Below are positions 28,617-38,294 of a stretch of 46,425 nucleotides of DNA, in pieces. The stretch spans positions 1 to 46,425 of the forward strand of contig JANYFN010000157.1 of assembly GCA_025362675.1 (NCBI GenBank). The letters run 5' to 3'. The stretch's first letter is position 1. Each line of letters begins with the position of its first letter. Position numbers and translations under genes: made by a program. The notes beneath the pieces are model-generated. The model was not told the DNA's origin, did no database searches, and saw only the letters and a program-made list of their open reading frames with translations. The DNA comes from Limisphaerales bacterium (GTDB taxonomy: Bacteria; Verrucomicrobiota; Verrucomicrobiia; Limisphaerales; UBA11358).

Positions 28617-31376
28617 ATGGTCCATGACCGAACGATTGGAACGTTAGATCGGCTGAAGCTTCCGCTCTGGCTCCGGGCAGCGATTTTTTCTTTGAGCTAT
28701 TTTCTGTGCGCGTTAATTGGCAGCGCACTCTCGGCAAACGCGGGAACTTATGTCAGTTTCTGGCTGCCTGCGGGATTGTTTGCCGCCGGCCTATTGTTGG
28801 CTCCCAAGCGCGAATGGTTCTGGCTCTGCCTCGCAGTGTTGCCCGCAAACTTTGCCTTTGACCTAATTCATGATGTGAATCCGAATCCAACGGTCATCAC
28901 TCTTTTTTACGCGGCGAATGTCCTGCCAACGGTTGTCGGCGCGTGGTTGGTGCGTCGGTTTGTTGCGGAAACTGTAACGTTGGCAACGCTCAACGAGTTT
29001 TTTGGAGTTTTATTTTTCTGCGGAATTTTAAGTCCCATGATCGGCGCGTTCATTGGAGTCAAGACGTTGGTAACCTTCGGATTGTCGGACACTTTTTTTA
29101 AATCATGGCTGATCTGGTGGCTGGGTTGTGTGATGGCCGTGGTGGTTTTCTTGCCGCTATTACTGGCCTGGCTAGCTCGACCGAATTGGTCAGTCTGGCT
29201 TTCAAGGTTTTCGGATGCCAAGCGGATTGAAGCCACGCTGTTGTTCGGCGGAATGTTTATCACCGCTTGGCATCAACTCGTGGTGGCGGAAGGAATCAAT
29301 GGGCGGATCGTGCCACTGCTGATTTTTGTGTTGTGGGCCGGCTTGCGCTTTGGACTGCGCGGGGGCTCACTCGCGGTATTTTCACTGTCACTGTGGATGG
29401 CCTGGTTGACGACAAAATATTTAAAGGGACTTTCGCCGGAAGAAATTTCGTCTGCCGAATACATGTTGACCCTGCAAGTTTTCATGGCGGTGGCGGCGGC
29501 GGTGGCGCTGGTGCCAGCCGTGGTGATGGATGAACGGAACCGGTCGTTTCAGCGGTTGCGCGAGTCAGAGGAGAAATTTTCCAAGGCATTCCGCACCAGC
29601 CCAAGTTTGATGTCCATCACCGATTTAGAAACGGGGCGCTACTTGGAAATTAACGATGCCTATGAAAAAATTCTAGGATTCAATCGGGCGGAGCTCATCG
29701 GTCGTTCGCCAGTGGAACTCGGGCTGGTGGTGGACTTGGCGTTGCGCGAGCAAAAACTGGCGCAACTGAAAGCTACCGGCTCTATCTCAAACTGGGAATT
29801 ACAAATCCGGAATCGTGCGGGCGAGCTTTTGACTTTCATGCACAGTGCCGAAGTTATGGCATTGGGCGGACGGCCATGTGTGCTGCGCGTTTCTCATGAC
29901 ATCACCGAGCAGCGAGCGGCCGCGCAGGCAACGCGCGAGTCTGAAGAAAAGTTTTCGAAGGCGTTCCGGTCATCGCCCGATGCCATGGCGATCTCGGATC
30001 TAGTGACGGGCCAGTTCATGGAGGTGAACGATGGTTTTCCACGGATTTATGGTTATACGCGCGAAGAGATGGTCGGACGAAGTTCCATCGCTTTGGGCAT
30101 GTGGCGTGATGCGGAAGATCGCGCAGAAATGTCCCGTCGGTTGAAAAATGATGGTGCCATCCAGAATCTGGAAAGCATGGGCCGTAAACGGAACGGCGAA
30201 TTATTTCCCAATTTGTTCAGTGGTGAAATTATTGAATTGAAAGGCCGACAGTGTCTGATTTCCGTGGTGCGCGATTTGACCGCTCAAAGGCAAGCGGAAC
30301 AGGCGTTGCGGGAGAGCGAGAAAAGTTTGCGCGCGACGATTGAAAACACGCCGAATGTGGCCGTGCAGTGGTTCAATCGTCAGGCCCGGGTGGTGTATTG
30401 GAACTATGCGTCAGAAACGATGTATGGTTGGACGGCGGCGGAGGCGATGGGCAAGACGCTGGATGAAATGATTTTCACACCCGAGCAAGCGGCGGATTTT
30501 GCGCAGGTGCTAAAAGAAATCGAACACACTGGCAAACCGTTCGGCCCGGCGGAATTTCCATTTAGACGACGGGACGAAAAAATGGGCGTGCTGCGTTGCA
30601 CCGTGTTCCAAATTCAAATTCCTTCCGGGGAACCGGGTTTTGTCTGCATGGACGTGGACCTCACGGAACAGAAAAATGCGGAGCAGGCGCGCGAACAGGC
30701 GGTCACCCGCGAGCAACAATCGCGCATCGAATACACCCTGCGGCTGCTTGCTGCGCAGGAGGCAGAGCGCAAACGCATTGCCACCGAACTGCACGATAGT
30801 CTGGGACAAAATTTATTGTTGATAAAAAACCGGGCGCAGATGGCGCTAAAACCAGCCGGCCAGTCGGCGGAAGTGCGTGCGCAGCTTGAAGTCATCAATC
30901 AACTCGCTACGGCTTGCATCGCTGAGGCGCGGCAAATCTCGCACGATCTCCATCCCCATCAACTCGAACATCTCGGGCTCAAACGTTCGTTGGAATTGCT
31001 GCTGGCCAATACTGCGGAGGCAAGCGAAATCAAATTTACCTGGAAAATTGATGAGACAGAAAAAATATTTCACGGCACTGCCGAGATGAATTTCTACCGT
31101 ATCCTGCAGGAAAGTTTGAATAATATCTTGAAACATTCGCAGGCAAAAAATGTGGAGGTCAGCCTCGAACGGGATATCCATGAAGTGCAACTGCGGATCA
31201 CGGACGATGGGTGTGGTTTTGATGTGGCCACGATGACGCAAAACAAAAAAGGGATGGGGTTGCAAAACATCATTGAGCGGGTGCGGATGCTTGGCGGTAA
31301 GGCCGGCATGGATACCGCCCCCGGACGGGGCACGCGCGTTATGGTGACGGTGCCCATTCCGGCGGAACCGGAGTAA
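28617..31376 (+). CDS. MASE1 domain, three PAS domains, HisKA_3-type sensor histidine kinase
   Basis: N-terminal multi-TM MASE1-like region, three PAS-like blocks (RESEEKFSKAFR repeated), RKRIATELHDSLGQNLLLI, C-terminal HATPase GMGLQNIIERVRMLGG. Confidence 0.93.
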   Translation: MVHDRTIGTLDRLKLPLWLRAAIFSLSYFLCALIGSALSANAGTYVSFWLPAGLFAAGLLLAPKREWFWLCLAVLPANFAFDLIHDVNPNPTVITLFYAANVLPTVVGAWLVRRFVAETVTLATLNEFFGVLFFCGILSPMIGAFIGVKTLVTFGLSDTFFKSWLIWWLGCVMAVVVFLPLLLAWLARPNWSVWLSRFSDAKRIEATLLFGGMFITAWHQLVVAEGINGRIVPLLIFVLWAGLRFGLRGGSLAVFSLSLWMAWLTTKYLKGLSPEEISSAEYMLTLQVFMAVAAAVALVPAVVMDERNRSFQRLRESEEKFSKAFRTSPSLMSITDLETGRYLEINDAYEKILGFNRAELIGRSPVELGLVVDLALREQKLAQLKATGSISNWELQIRNRAGELLTFMHSAEVMALGGRPCVLRVSHDITEQRAAAQATRESEEKFSKAFRSSPDAMAISDLVTGQFMEVNDGFPRIYGYTREEMVGRSSIALGMWRDAEDRAEMSRRLKNDGAIQNLESMGRKRNGELFPNLFSGEIIELKGRQCLISVVRDLTAQRQAEQALRESEKSLRATIENTPNVAVQWFNRQARVVYWNYASETMYGWTAAEAMGKTLDEMIFTPEQAADFAQVLKEIEHTGKPFGPAEFPFRRRDEKMGVLRCTVFQIQIPSGEPGFVCMDVDLTEQKNAEQAREQAVTREQQSRIEYTLRLLAAQEAERKRIATELHDSLGQNLLLIKNRAQMALKPAGQSAEVRAQLEVINQLATACIAEARQISHDLHPHQLEHLGLKRSLELLLANTAEASEIKFTWKIDETEKIFHGTAEMNFYRILQESLNNILKHSQAKNVEVSLERDIHEVQLRITDDGCGFDVATMTQNKKGMGLQNIIERVRMLGGKAGMDTAPGRGTRVMVTVPIPAEPE

Positions 31377-31421
31377 GATTTTTCTGGAAGAAAATAAACT
31401 TTAGAACAAGATGGCGTAGTC

Positions 31422-32075
31422 ATGTCAGACAGAATCACAGTCTTGATCGTGGACGATCATCCGCTGTTTCGAAGTGGTTTGCGGCAGGTGATCGAAGCTG
31501 ATTCGCGCTTTGAACTAATTGGTGAAGCGGGCGATGGCGAATCAGCGTTGAAATTTATCCTCGAACAAAAACCGGCCGTGGCCGTGCTCGACATCAATTT
31601 GCCTAAGCTGACCGGCTTAGAGATTGCCCGTAAACTTCAAGGTAAAAAAATCCCCACCCGCCTCATCATGCTAACCATGCATAAGGAGGAAGAATTGATT
31701 AATCGCGCACTCGACTTCGGGGTCAACGGCTTTGTGCTCAAGGAGAATGCAGTGGAAGATATTCTGGTGGCCATTCGAACCGTGGCCGATGGCGGTCACT
31801 ATTTGAGCCCGAGCGTTTCGGGGTTTCTGATCAAGCGGAGAAATCGGGCGGACTCGCTCACGGCGCAGAAACCTGGTTTAGATGAGCTGACCAAAGCCGA
31901 GCGCCGGATTTTGAAACTGATTGGCGAAAAGAAAACGAGCAAGGAAATCGGCGCGGAACTTTTCATCAGTCCGCGCACGGTCGAGGCTCACCGCGCCAAT
32001 ATCTGCAATAAATTAGACTTGCGCGGGGCCCACAGCCTGCTCCAATTCGCCCTCGAAAATCGCTCATCCCTCTGA
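31422..32075 (+). CDS. LuxR/NarL-type response regulator
   Basis: VLIVDDHPLFRSGL, AVLDINLPKLTG, C-terminal HTH LTKAERRILKLIGEKKTSKEIGAELFISPRTVEAHRANI. Confidence 0.95.
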   Translation: MSDRITVLIVDDHPLFRSGLRQVIEADSRFELIGEAGDGESALKFILEQKPAVAVLDINLPKLTGLEIARKLQGKKIPTRLIMLTMHKEEELINRALDFGVNGFVLKENAVEDILVAIRTVADGGHYLSPSVSGFLIKRRNRADSLTAQKPGLDELTKAERRILKLIGEKKTSKEIGAELFISPRTVEAHRANICNKLDLRGAHSLLQFALENRSSL

Positions 32076-32211
32076 CTCCTCCTTCTCGCCCGTGTGGAAA
32101 AGCTAGGTAGTCTTACCTAGTAAAATACCGGCTTCTACTTAGGCAAAAATATGCAGTGCCAACAATTACGCTTTGCTCCTGCCTGCACTAATTTATAGCA
32201 GCATTCAACCT

Positions 32212-32622
32212 ATGAACCCTATGGCTAAGAAATTAATGATTGTCGATGAGCGCGCGATGTCCCGGCACCTCGTCCGTCAGGCGGCGGCGTCTCCGCTCGA
32301 CACCGTTCTGGAATGCGTTTCGCCGGAAGAGGCGCTCAAATCGTTAGGCACTTTTCAGCCCGATTGCGTGATGGTGGGCATTTCCTGTCCGCCACCCGGC
32401 GCATTCGACGCGATTAAAATCATTCGTAAAAAACATCCGGAAATGCGCGTCGTCGCCGTGACTCACTTTGATGACACGCAATCGCGACTGGATGCAAAAG
32501 CGGCCGGTGCCTCAGCTTACGTGACGAGTCAAAACCTTTCCGAATTATTCCTCCTGGCGGCACCTGAACGCCTAAACGTTCACTCCGTTCCGCCGGCCAC
32601 CAACCGACGCAAAAAGAAATAA
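32212..32622 (+). CDS. Stand-alone degenerate receiver (pseudo-receiver)
   Basis: Paralogous to the next ORF; phospho-acceptor Asp replaced by Gly (VMVGISCPPPG), conserved Lys replaced (YVTSQN). Confidence 0.85.
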   Translation: MNPMAKKLMIVDERAMSRHLVRQAAASPLDTVLECVSPEEALKSLGTFQPDCVMVGISCPPPGAFDAIKIIRKKHPEMRVVAVTHFDDTQSRLDAKAAGASAYVTSQNLSELFLLAAPERLNVHSVPPATNRRKKK

Positions 32623-32638
32623 CCGGAATCTGATTTAC

Positions 32639-33007
32639 ATGAAACTAATGATTATTGATGACCACGCCGGGATGCGCACCACGATCCGACAATTGGTATG
32701 CGCACCCAGTGATACGGTTATGGAATGTGGCTCCGGCGACGATGCGTTAGTCGCTTTTAATAGCTTCAAAGCGGACTGCGTGACGGTGGATATCAGCATG
32801 CCCGGCCAGTCCGCCTTCAAGACCATCCGCGCCATCCGCGAAACGCATCCGAATACGCGAGTGATTTGCGTCACCGGTCACGACCTGCCGGACTATCGGC
32901 GCGCCGCGTTTGAAGCCGGTGCCGCAGGGTTTGTCTTGAAGGACAATCTTTCCGACTTATATATTCTCGTGGCTACAAAACGTCTCATCACAAATTTACA
33001 AGTATAG
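32639..33007 (+). CDS. Stand-alone response regulator receiver, CheY-like
   Basis: MKLMIIDDHAGMR, CVTVDISMPGQSAF, ICVTG, FVLKDN. Confidence 0.92.
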   Translation: MKLMIIDDHAGMRTTIRQLVCAPSDTVMECGSGDDALVAFNSFKADCVTVDISMPGQSAFKTIRAIRETHPNTRVICVTGHDLPDYRRAAFEAGAAGFVLKDNLSDLYILVATKRLITNLQV

Positions 33008-33154
33008 CGATAATTTATTCGTAAAGGTTTTAATTACCGGAGCGTGCCCGGCTCCGGGCGTAGTTGCGCTCGCCGGAAATTGCCCATGCCCATCCCAATT
33101 CCGTTGAGGTGGCTGCGTCCGGTGCCGGGCACGTTTCAAATTGATTCGCAGTTA

Positions 33155-35098
33155 TCATTTTGGCGGCGCAAACGTGGCGTCCGTGAGCGTTTTCAAAAAC
33201 GCCACCAACGCACATTTATCCGCCGCACTCAGCGGCACGCCTCCGTTCGGATGCTTGGCCAGATTTGGATCGAGCGTTGAACTACGATGCAATCCCGTAG
33301 CGTAATGTTCAGTGACTTCCTCCAAAGTCTTGAATCTGCCGTCATGCATATACGGTGCGGTCAAGGCAACGTTTCGCAATGATGGCACAGAAAATTTCCC
33401 CCGGTCACTTGGTTTACCCGTAGCTTTTTCCCGTCCGAAATCTTTAAACTCACTGTCGAGACCATTATTTGCAAACGCCTGACTCTGGAAGAGTGGCCCG
33501 CCGTGACAATGAAAACAATCGGCGCCAAACTGTTCGCGGCGCGGATCGTATTCGGTGGAAAACAATTCAAACCCGCGCTGTTCCTCGGCGGAAAACGATT
33601 CTTCACCGCGCAGCGCCCGGTCGAACTTGGCGTTGAATGAGGTCAAGGTGAATAGATAATTTTCCAGGGCCAACGAAATTTTTTCGGCGGTGATCTCCGG
33701 AGAACCAAACGCGGCGGTGAACCAAGCCGGGTAATCACGATTTGTCGTCACCGCCGTGAGTCGGCTCAGTTCAACCTCTGATTTCTGATTTCCAACCTTC
33801 GATTTCTCCGGCAGTGTTTCCACCTGGCGACGGCGTAGTTTCACCACCAGGTTGGTCAGCGACTGGTGCATCTCAATCGGATTTTGGATCGGCTGCAATA
33901 CCTGCTCGCGCAGGCTTTTCGCACGGCCATCCCAGAAAAATTCTTTTTTCCACGCGAGGTTGAACAACGGCATCGAATTACGCGGGCCGAATTCGCCTTC
34001 CGCGCCGCGCGCCGTTTTGCGCCCGTCCGTGAAGGCTTTTTCTGGCGCGTGACAATCCGCACACGCTTGCCGGTCGTTCACGGAAAGTTGCTGATCGAAA
34101 AAAAGTTGTCGGCCCAGCGCCACGCGCTCGACGAGTAGCGGATTGTCTCGGGGCAGATCGGGAATCGGAAACGTCAAGCTGACTTGAAATTCATACGGTG
34201 TGAATCTTTCCGGCAGATACAGCGGCGTGGGATGCGCCAAAGCGATTTCAGCCGCGCTCAACTGCGTGACGCGGCGGATGCGAAATGCGCCCGGCAAATT
34301 TTTTACCAGCGCCGCCGCAATCGGATCGCCAGCGCGCGAGTGCGTCGAGGAACCATCTTTACCGAACGCGAACGGATGCGGCGCGTTGAGCAATACCCCC
34401 AAGTCAAAGTCCATATCAACTTTGGTTTCATTGGTGATTTCCAGCGGGACAGCAAGCGTGACCCGGACGGCATTCGTGTCGCGCGCCAAATGATACGCCC
34501 AGCCATCCATCATACCGGATGAGTTACGCCATAAACCTTCCAGCGCGAGAAAAATAAATCCGCCCTGCCAGCTCCAGTGCAAGCCATTCACGTTGGGGTT
34601 CAGCGGATGCGTCGCCGGAAACTGCGCGATATCCGCGTGATTAATATTGGCATTCAGGCCGATGGTGAATCGCACCGCCCGAAATTCACCCACTGGAATC
34701 TTATCCATGCGGATGGCATTACGATCTTGTTCGAAGTCGAGCCAGGCGACGGAATTGGATATTTCCAGCCAGGAACCGTCGTCGCGTTGGAGCGCAAATT
34801 GGCTGACGAGATAGCTGACGCGGGTGATGGAGAATGTTTCGCCCGCTGAAGTCTGATAACGGAACGATGCGGGCTGAAGATTTTCACCGGAGACCTTGGG
34901 CGCGATTTCAATCTGCAGATTCGCGCTGCGGGCCGCGCTTGCAGGCAAGACGATTGTCAGCCCACACAGGATGGGGAGAAGTCTGCGGATAAAATATTCT
35001 GACAGTTTCTCGCCGGCCCTGCCCGCTCGCAACAGCGACAGCATCACGACCAACGCTGGTAGGCGCCGTCGCATAATTGTCCGTTGTAAAAATGTCAT
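33155..35098 (-). CDS. MbnP-like domain fused to di-heme cytochrome c peroxidase/MauG (MbnH-like) domain
   Basis: N-terminal half: FSITRVSYLVSQFALQRDDGSWLEI, VPVGEFRAVRFTIGLNANINH, GLHWSWQGGFIFLALEG; C-terminal half: two CXXCH (CADCH, CFHCH), SLRNVALTAPYMHDGRFKTLEEV; one continuous ORF. Confidence 0.88.
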   Translation of the reverse strand: MTFLQRTIMRRRLPALVVMLSLLRAGRAGEKLSEYFIRRLLPILCGLTIVLPASAARSANLQIEIAPKVSGENLQPASFRYQTSAGETFSITRVSYLVSQFALQRDDGSWLEISNSVAWLDFEQDRNAIRMDKIPVGEFRAVRFTIGLNANINHADIAQFPATHPLNPNVNGLHWSWQGGFIFLALEGLWRNSSGMMDGWAYHLARDTNAVRVTLAVPLEITNETKVDMDFDLGVLLNAPHPFAFGKDGSSTHSRAGDPIAAALVKNLPGAFRIRRVTQLSAAEIALAHPTPLYLPERFTPYEFQVSLTFPIPDLPRDNPLLVERVALGRQLFFDQQLSVNDRQACADCHAPEKAFTDGRKTARGAEGEFGPRNSMPLFNLAWKKEFFWDGRAKSLREQVLQPIQNPIEMHQSLTNLVVKLRRRQVETLPEKSKVGNQKSEVELSRLTAVTTNRDYPAWFTAAFGSPEITAEKISLALENYLFTLTSFNAKFDRALRGEESFSAEEQRGFELFSTEYDPRREQFGADCFHCHGGPLFQSQAFANNGLDSEFKDFGREKATGKPSDRGKFSVPSLRNVALTAPYMHDGRFKTLEEVTEHYATGLHRSSTLDPNLAKHPNGGVPLSAADKCALVAFLKTLTDATFAPPK

Positions 35099-35217
35099 TG
35101 GTTGGATTTCTGGGGAAGGATACGTGGATGACTGCTGATTCCTGACGAGTAAAAGATTCCAATAGGTTGAGAGGCTCAGTCAAGGCGTATGTCTGCGAAC
35201 TCCAGATGCTTTGTGCC

Positions 35218-35251
35218 GCCGTTACCCAGCCTCGCAAGGCCGGGTAACGGC
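35218..35251. repeat. Strong intergenic hairpin GCCGTTACCC-AGCCTCGCAAGGCC-GGGTAACGGC
   Basis: 10-bp perfect outer stem plus inner GCCT/AGGC. Confidence 0.75.
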
Positions 35252-35317
35252 AATAAGTTGCGTAACGAATCCCAACGGAATTGCCGCGTTAGTGCGTTGG
35301 GGCGTGGGCGGACGAAT

Positions 35318-35581
35318 TTACTTGAGGAAGCAAAAATCCGGCTTGCCAACAACGCCCGCCCTTTGCAAAGCCGCCTTCATGTCGGCCGAGGCCAGGAGCG
35401 CCTTCGCCTTGGCGATATTGGCGGCGGCGAATAAAATGACGACTTCATTCGGGGCCTCCACGTTGCGGAGCAGGTGCAGTTCTTTCAGACCGGCGGCCTG
35501 ACGCGCGGGGGCGTGCGCGGTGTAGGCACGTTTCCACTTGGCGAAGTCGGCGACCTTATGGCGGATGAGCAGATGTTTCAT
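35318..35581 (-). CDS. Small dimeric alpha-beta barrel-like protein (ABM-like)
   Basis: MKHLLIRHKVADFAKWKRAYTAHAPARQAAGLKELHLLRN...NEVVILFAAANIAKAKALLAS; start chosen at internal Met. Confidence 0.7.
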   Translation of the reverse strand: MKHLLIRHKVADFAKWKRAYTAHAPARQAAGLKELHLLRNVEAPNEVVILFAAANIAKAKALLASADMKAALQRAGVVGKPDFCFLK

Positions 35582-35677
35582 ACTTTGGTTGTTTGGTTTT
35601 TCGTTGTTTGTTAATTGCCACCGGTTGGCAAAATCTTGTGCGCGGTTATTCACTATTGAACGGCGGGACTGGGTTGC

Positions 35678-36094
35678 TCACCCAGCGGTCTCGTCAGTAT
35701 CCAAGCCGGTTGGCTTTTTGGGAACGATATCTTTTACAAGCCAACTAACAATCCGATCCGCGTGTCTAAGAAAAAATACGGCGAGCGCACCATTGAACCC
35801 AAGACGGAATAATATCAAATACTCATAACGGGAAAATTGCGTGCCCGGTGCGAGCCGCTCCAACAAATCAGCAAATTCGAGGACGGCATTAATGATAAAC
35901 CACAGCGCCTGCACCCGAATAAGGATTACCGCAAACTGCCTAAATGTCATCCGCTCCCAAAAACGCTGTTCCGCTGGCGAAATGATATGGCCAAGCGCCT
36001 CCGGCGAGGAACTGACGAACGCATCTGTGCTGCAAGCTGAACAACTCATCGTTTCGTCGGGGCTTTCCAAACCGCAGTTTGCACATTTCTTCAT
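35678..36094 (-). CDS. N-terminal zinc-ribbon membrane protein
   Basis: MKKCANCGLESPDETMSCSACSTDAF (two CxxC) followed by TM segments. Confidence 0.7.
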   Translation of the reverse strand: MKKCANCGLESPDETMSCSACSTDAFVSSSPEALGHIISPAEQRFWERMTFRQFAVILIRVQALWFIINAVLEFADLLERLAPGTQFSRYEYLILFRLGFNGALAVFFLRHADRIVSWLVKDIVPKKPTGLDTDETAG

Positions 36095-36133
36095 AAAGCC
36101 AACTCGCCGGGGATTCAGATGGATGCTAAAAGG

Positions 36134-37039
36134 CTACCCCTTCTGCGCCCCGTCCGCTACCAGCGCGGCGATTAGCTCGTTGTTCTTCGGGATGAGCGTG
36201 AGCTTGCCGTCGCTTTCTAGCAGGCGTTTCACTTCCAACACGTTGAACAACGCGGCGGACACCACCTTGTCCTTGGAGATCTCCATCAGCGCATCGCCCA
36301 CGATCTTCGGGTGAACGGCGTCGGCTTTCGCCCGCTCGATCGCGGCGGTGCGCTCGGCGGTGCTCGTGATGATGCTCACTTGATTCGCACCCGCCTGCTT
36401 GATGGCGGCGGTCACCTGGCGGAGACGGTTCACCACCTTCGCCTCGATCTGCGCAATCATGTTCACATCGCGGAAATGCACCTTGCGGATGTAAACCGAG
36501 CCGAGTTGATAACCCCATTCGTTGCTCTTCGGCGAAACTTCCTCGCGCACGGTCTGACTCATCGAGTGACGATTCTCCAGCATCGAGTCCAGCGGCATAT
36601 TACTCAAGCAACGCACCGTGGAATTGCTCACGTTCGCCCCGAGCGAGCCGCGCGGATCCGCATTCTTGAAGAGAAACGAGATCGGATCGCTGATATACAT
36701 CTCATACCAGATGCCGATACCCATCGGCGCGCCTTCCTCCGAGTTCACCGGCTGACTGCGCAGGTAAGTTTGGTCCAGGCGCAAGTCCAGTTCGTAGCAC
36801 TTGCCGAAAAGGTGGACGATAAAGGCCGGCATCCCGAGTTTCGCCGGCAGAAACACGAAGCCGGGTTCGTTCAACGTCGCGATGACTTTGCCGAACAGCA
36901 CATATACTTTGCACTGCCCCTCGCTGACGATCGTATAAAGGCCGAAGGTGCGCGCCAACGCCAGCGCCACCGGCACCAGCACCGTGCACGCCACCAGCGT
37001 GATGAAGAAAGCCATGAAGAAAGCGGGAATGGTTAGCAT
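36134..37039 (-). CDS. SPFH/band 7 domain protein
   Basis: N-terminal TM, VSEGQCKVYVLFGKVIATLNEPGFVFLPAKLG, long helical C-terminal region. Confidence 0.85.
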   Translation of the reverse strand: MLTIPAFFMAFFITLVACTVLVPVALALARTFGLYTIVSEGQCKVYVLFGKVIATLNEPGFVFLPAKLGMPAFIVHLFGKCYELDLRLDQTYLRSQPVNSEEGAPMGIGIWYEMYISDPISFLFKNADPRGSLGANVSNSTVRCLSNMPLDSMLENRHSMSQTVREEVSPKSNEWGYQLGSVYIRKVHFRDVNMIAQIEAKVVNRLRQVTAAIKQAGANQVSIITSTAERTAAIERAKADAVHPKIVGDALMEISKDKVVSAALFNVLEVKRLLESDGKLTLIPKNNELIAALVADGAQKG

Positions 37040-37040
37040 A

Positions 37041-38021
37041 TTATTTGGCCTCCAAGATCACATTTTGAGCGCGGCTATAGAGTTCCAGCCGTTTGTTGCG
37101 AACATACGAATCCAGCGCGTCATCCCCCGCTTTACGCAAATCACCCAACTGTTTCGCCATCTGCCGCAACGGCTCCACCTCCGCTTGCGCGTTCAGCGTC
37201 TTGATCTCCACCGCGCGTTTGGATTGCTCGATGTTTTGATCCGCCGATGCCTGCGCGAGACTGATGTCCGAAGACACTTGATTGTGCGCGGTATTGATCG
37301 CCGCCAGCGCCGATTCCACTTCCGGCGGGGGATCAATGCCCGTAATCAGCGTGGCATCCAGCACAATGCCATAACGCGCCGCCGACGAAGCACATTCGCG
37401 ATCCATACTTTCATTGATCTGGCGCAGATTTTTGCGCAGATCATTGATCGAAATGCCCGTAACGATACTCGCCTCGGGATCTGTCTCCAGCGCCTTGGGC
37501 GCTTCGAAGTTCGCAATGCGTTCCCGCAGAATCGAAACGAAGTAACCCACCACATGACTGATCGGCCGCTTCACCCCGAAGAGATAGGCGTAAAGATTGC
37601 GCTCGGAAATGCGATAGCGAATCTGCCCCGTCAGCCCCGTGTTCAACTGATCCTTCGTCACCGCTTCAAGAACCTGCCCCCCGGCGTTCGCCGAGTAATC
37701 ATCGGGATCAAACGCCATATTCAAAGTCTGCGTTGCCACCGATACTTTATAGACTTTCTCCCACGGCCACTTGAAATACGGACCACCGGGCTGGATCACG
37801 CGCACCTGCGGATAGATATAGCGCAGCTTCTCATCCTCATTCAGCGAATCGGAGATCGGATCGCTCAGCGTCGTCATATCCGGCACGCGATCCGCGCGAC
37901 CAAAGCTCGTCTTCACCGCGCGCTCGTTTTGATCCACGGTATAAAGGCCACCCACGAGATAGCGGGCCAGAAACCAAACGATGAAGCCAAGGAACGAACC
38001 AATGAAGATGGAGCCAGTCAT
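37041..38021 (-). CDS. SPFH/band 7 domain protein
   Basis: VDQNERAVKTSFGRADRV...GGPYFKWPWEKVYKVSVATQTLNM; adjacent to a second SPFH gene. Confidence 0.88.
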   Translation of the reverse strand: MTGSIFIGSFLGFIVWFLARYLVGGLYTVDQNERAVKTSFGRADRVPDMTTLSDPISDSLNEDEKLRYIYPQVRVIQPGGPYFKWPWEKVYKVSVATQTLNMAFDPDDYSANAGGQVLEAVTKDQLNTGLTGQIRYRISERNLYAYLFGVKRPISHVVGYFVSILRERIANFEAPKALETDPEASIVTGISINDLRKNLRQINESMDRECASSAARYGIVLDATLITGIDPPPEVESALAAINTAHNQVSSDISLAQASADQNIEQSKRAVEIKTLNAQAEVEPLRQMAKQLGDLRKAGDDALDSYVRNKRLELYSRAQNVILEAK

Positions 38022-38102
38022 GCCGCCACGTTAAACCCGCCGGAAGCCAAGTCGAGTAATTTTTTGCAACTCCAGAGGCGACCATTGGCTAGCGGCGAGC
38101 GC

Positions 38103-38246
38103 ATGGTAGAAGTTTTCGCGCTGCGAAAACTCCGCCCGCGCCGGGCGGGCGGAACGAGCGTGATGGAGCTTGCGCCTCGCCGCGCGGGCCGTCGCCTGAC
38201 GCTCCGCTCGGCGGCGGGGTTCTCGCAGCGCGAGAACCGCTACCAC
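38103..38246. repeat. Inverted-repeat element with 34-bp terminal arms, each containing its own hairpin
   Basis: ATGGTAGAAGTTTTCGCGCTGCGAAAACTCCGCC (38103-38136) vs reverse complement of 38213-38246 GTGGTAGCGGTTCTCGCGCTGCGAGAACCCCGCC, 28/34 by eye; compensatory changes in the 9-bp mini-stems. Confidence 0.8.
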
Positions 38247-38294
38247 GCGGTGGTGGTAATCGCGGCGCAGTTGTCAGCAGAGTGACTACCGGCC

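Noticed and set aside
36311-38285. Plus-strand ORFs 36311-37036 and 36948-38285
   Set aside because: Antisense to the two SPFH genes; His/Arg-rich shadow translation
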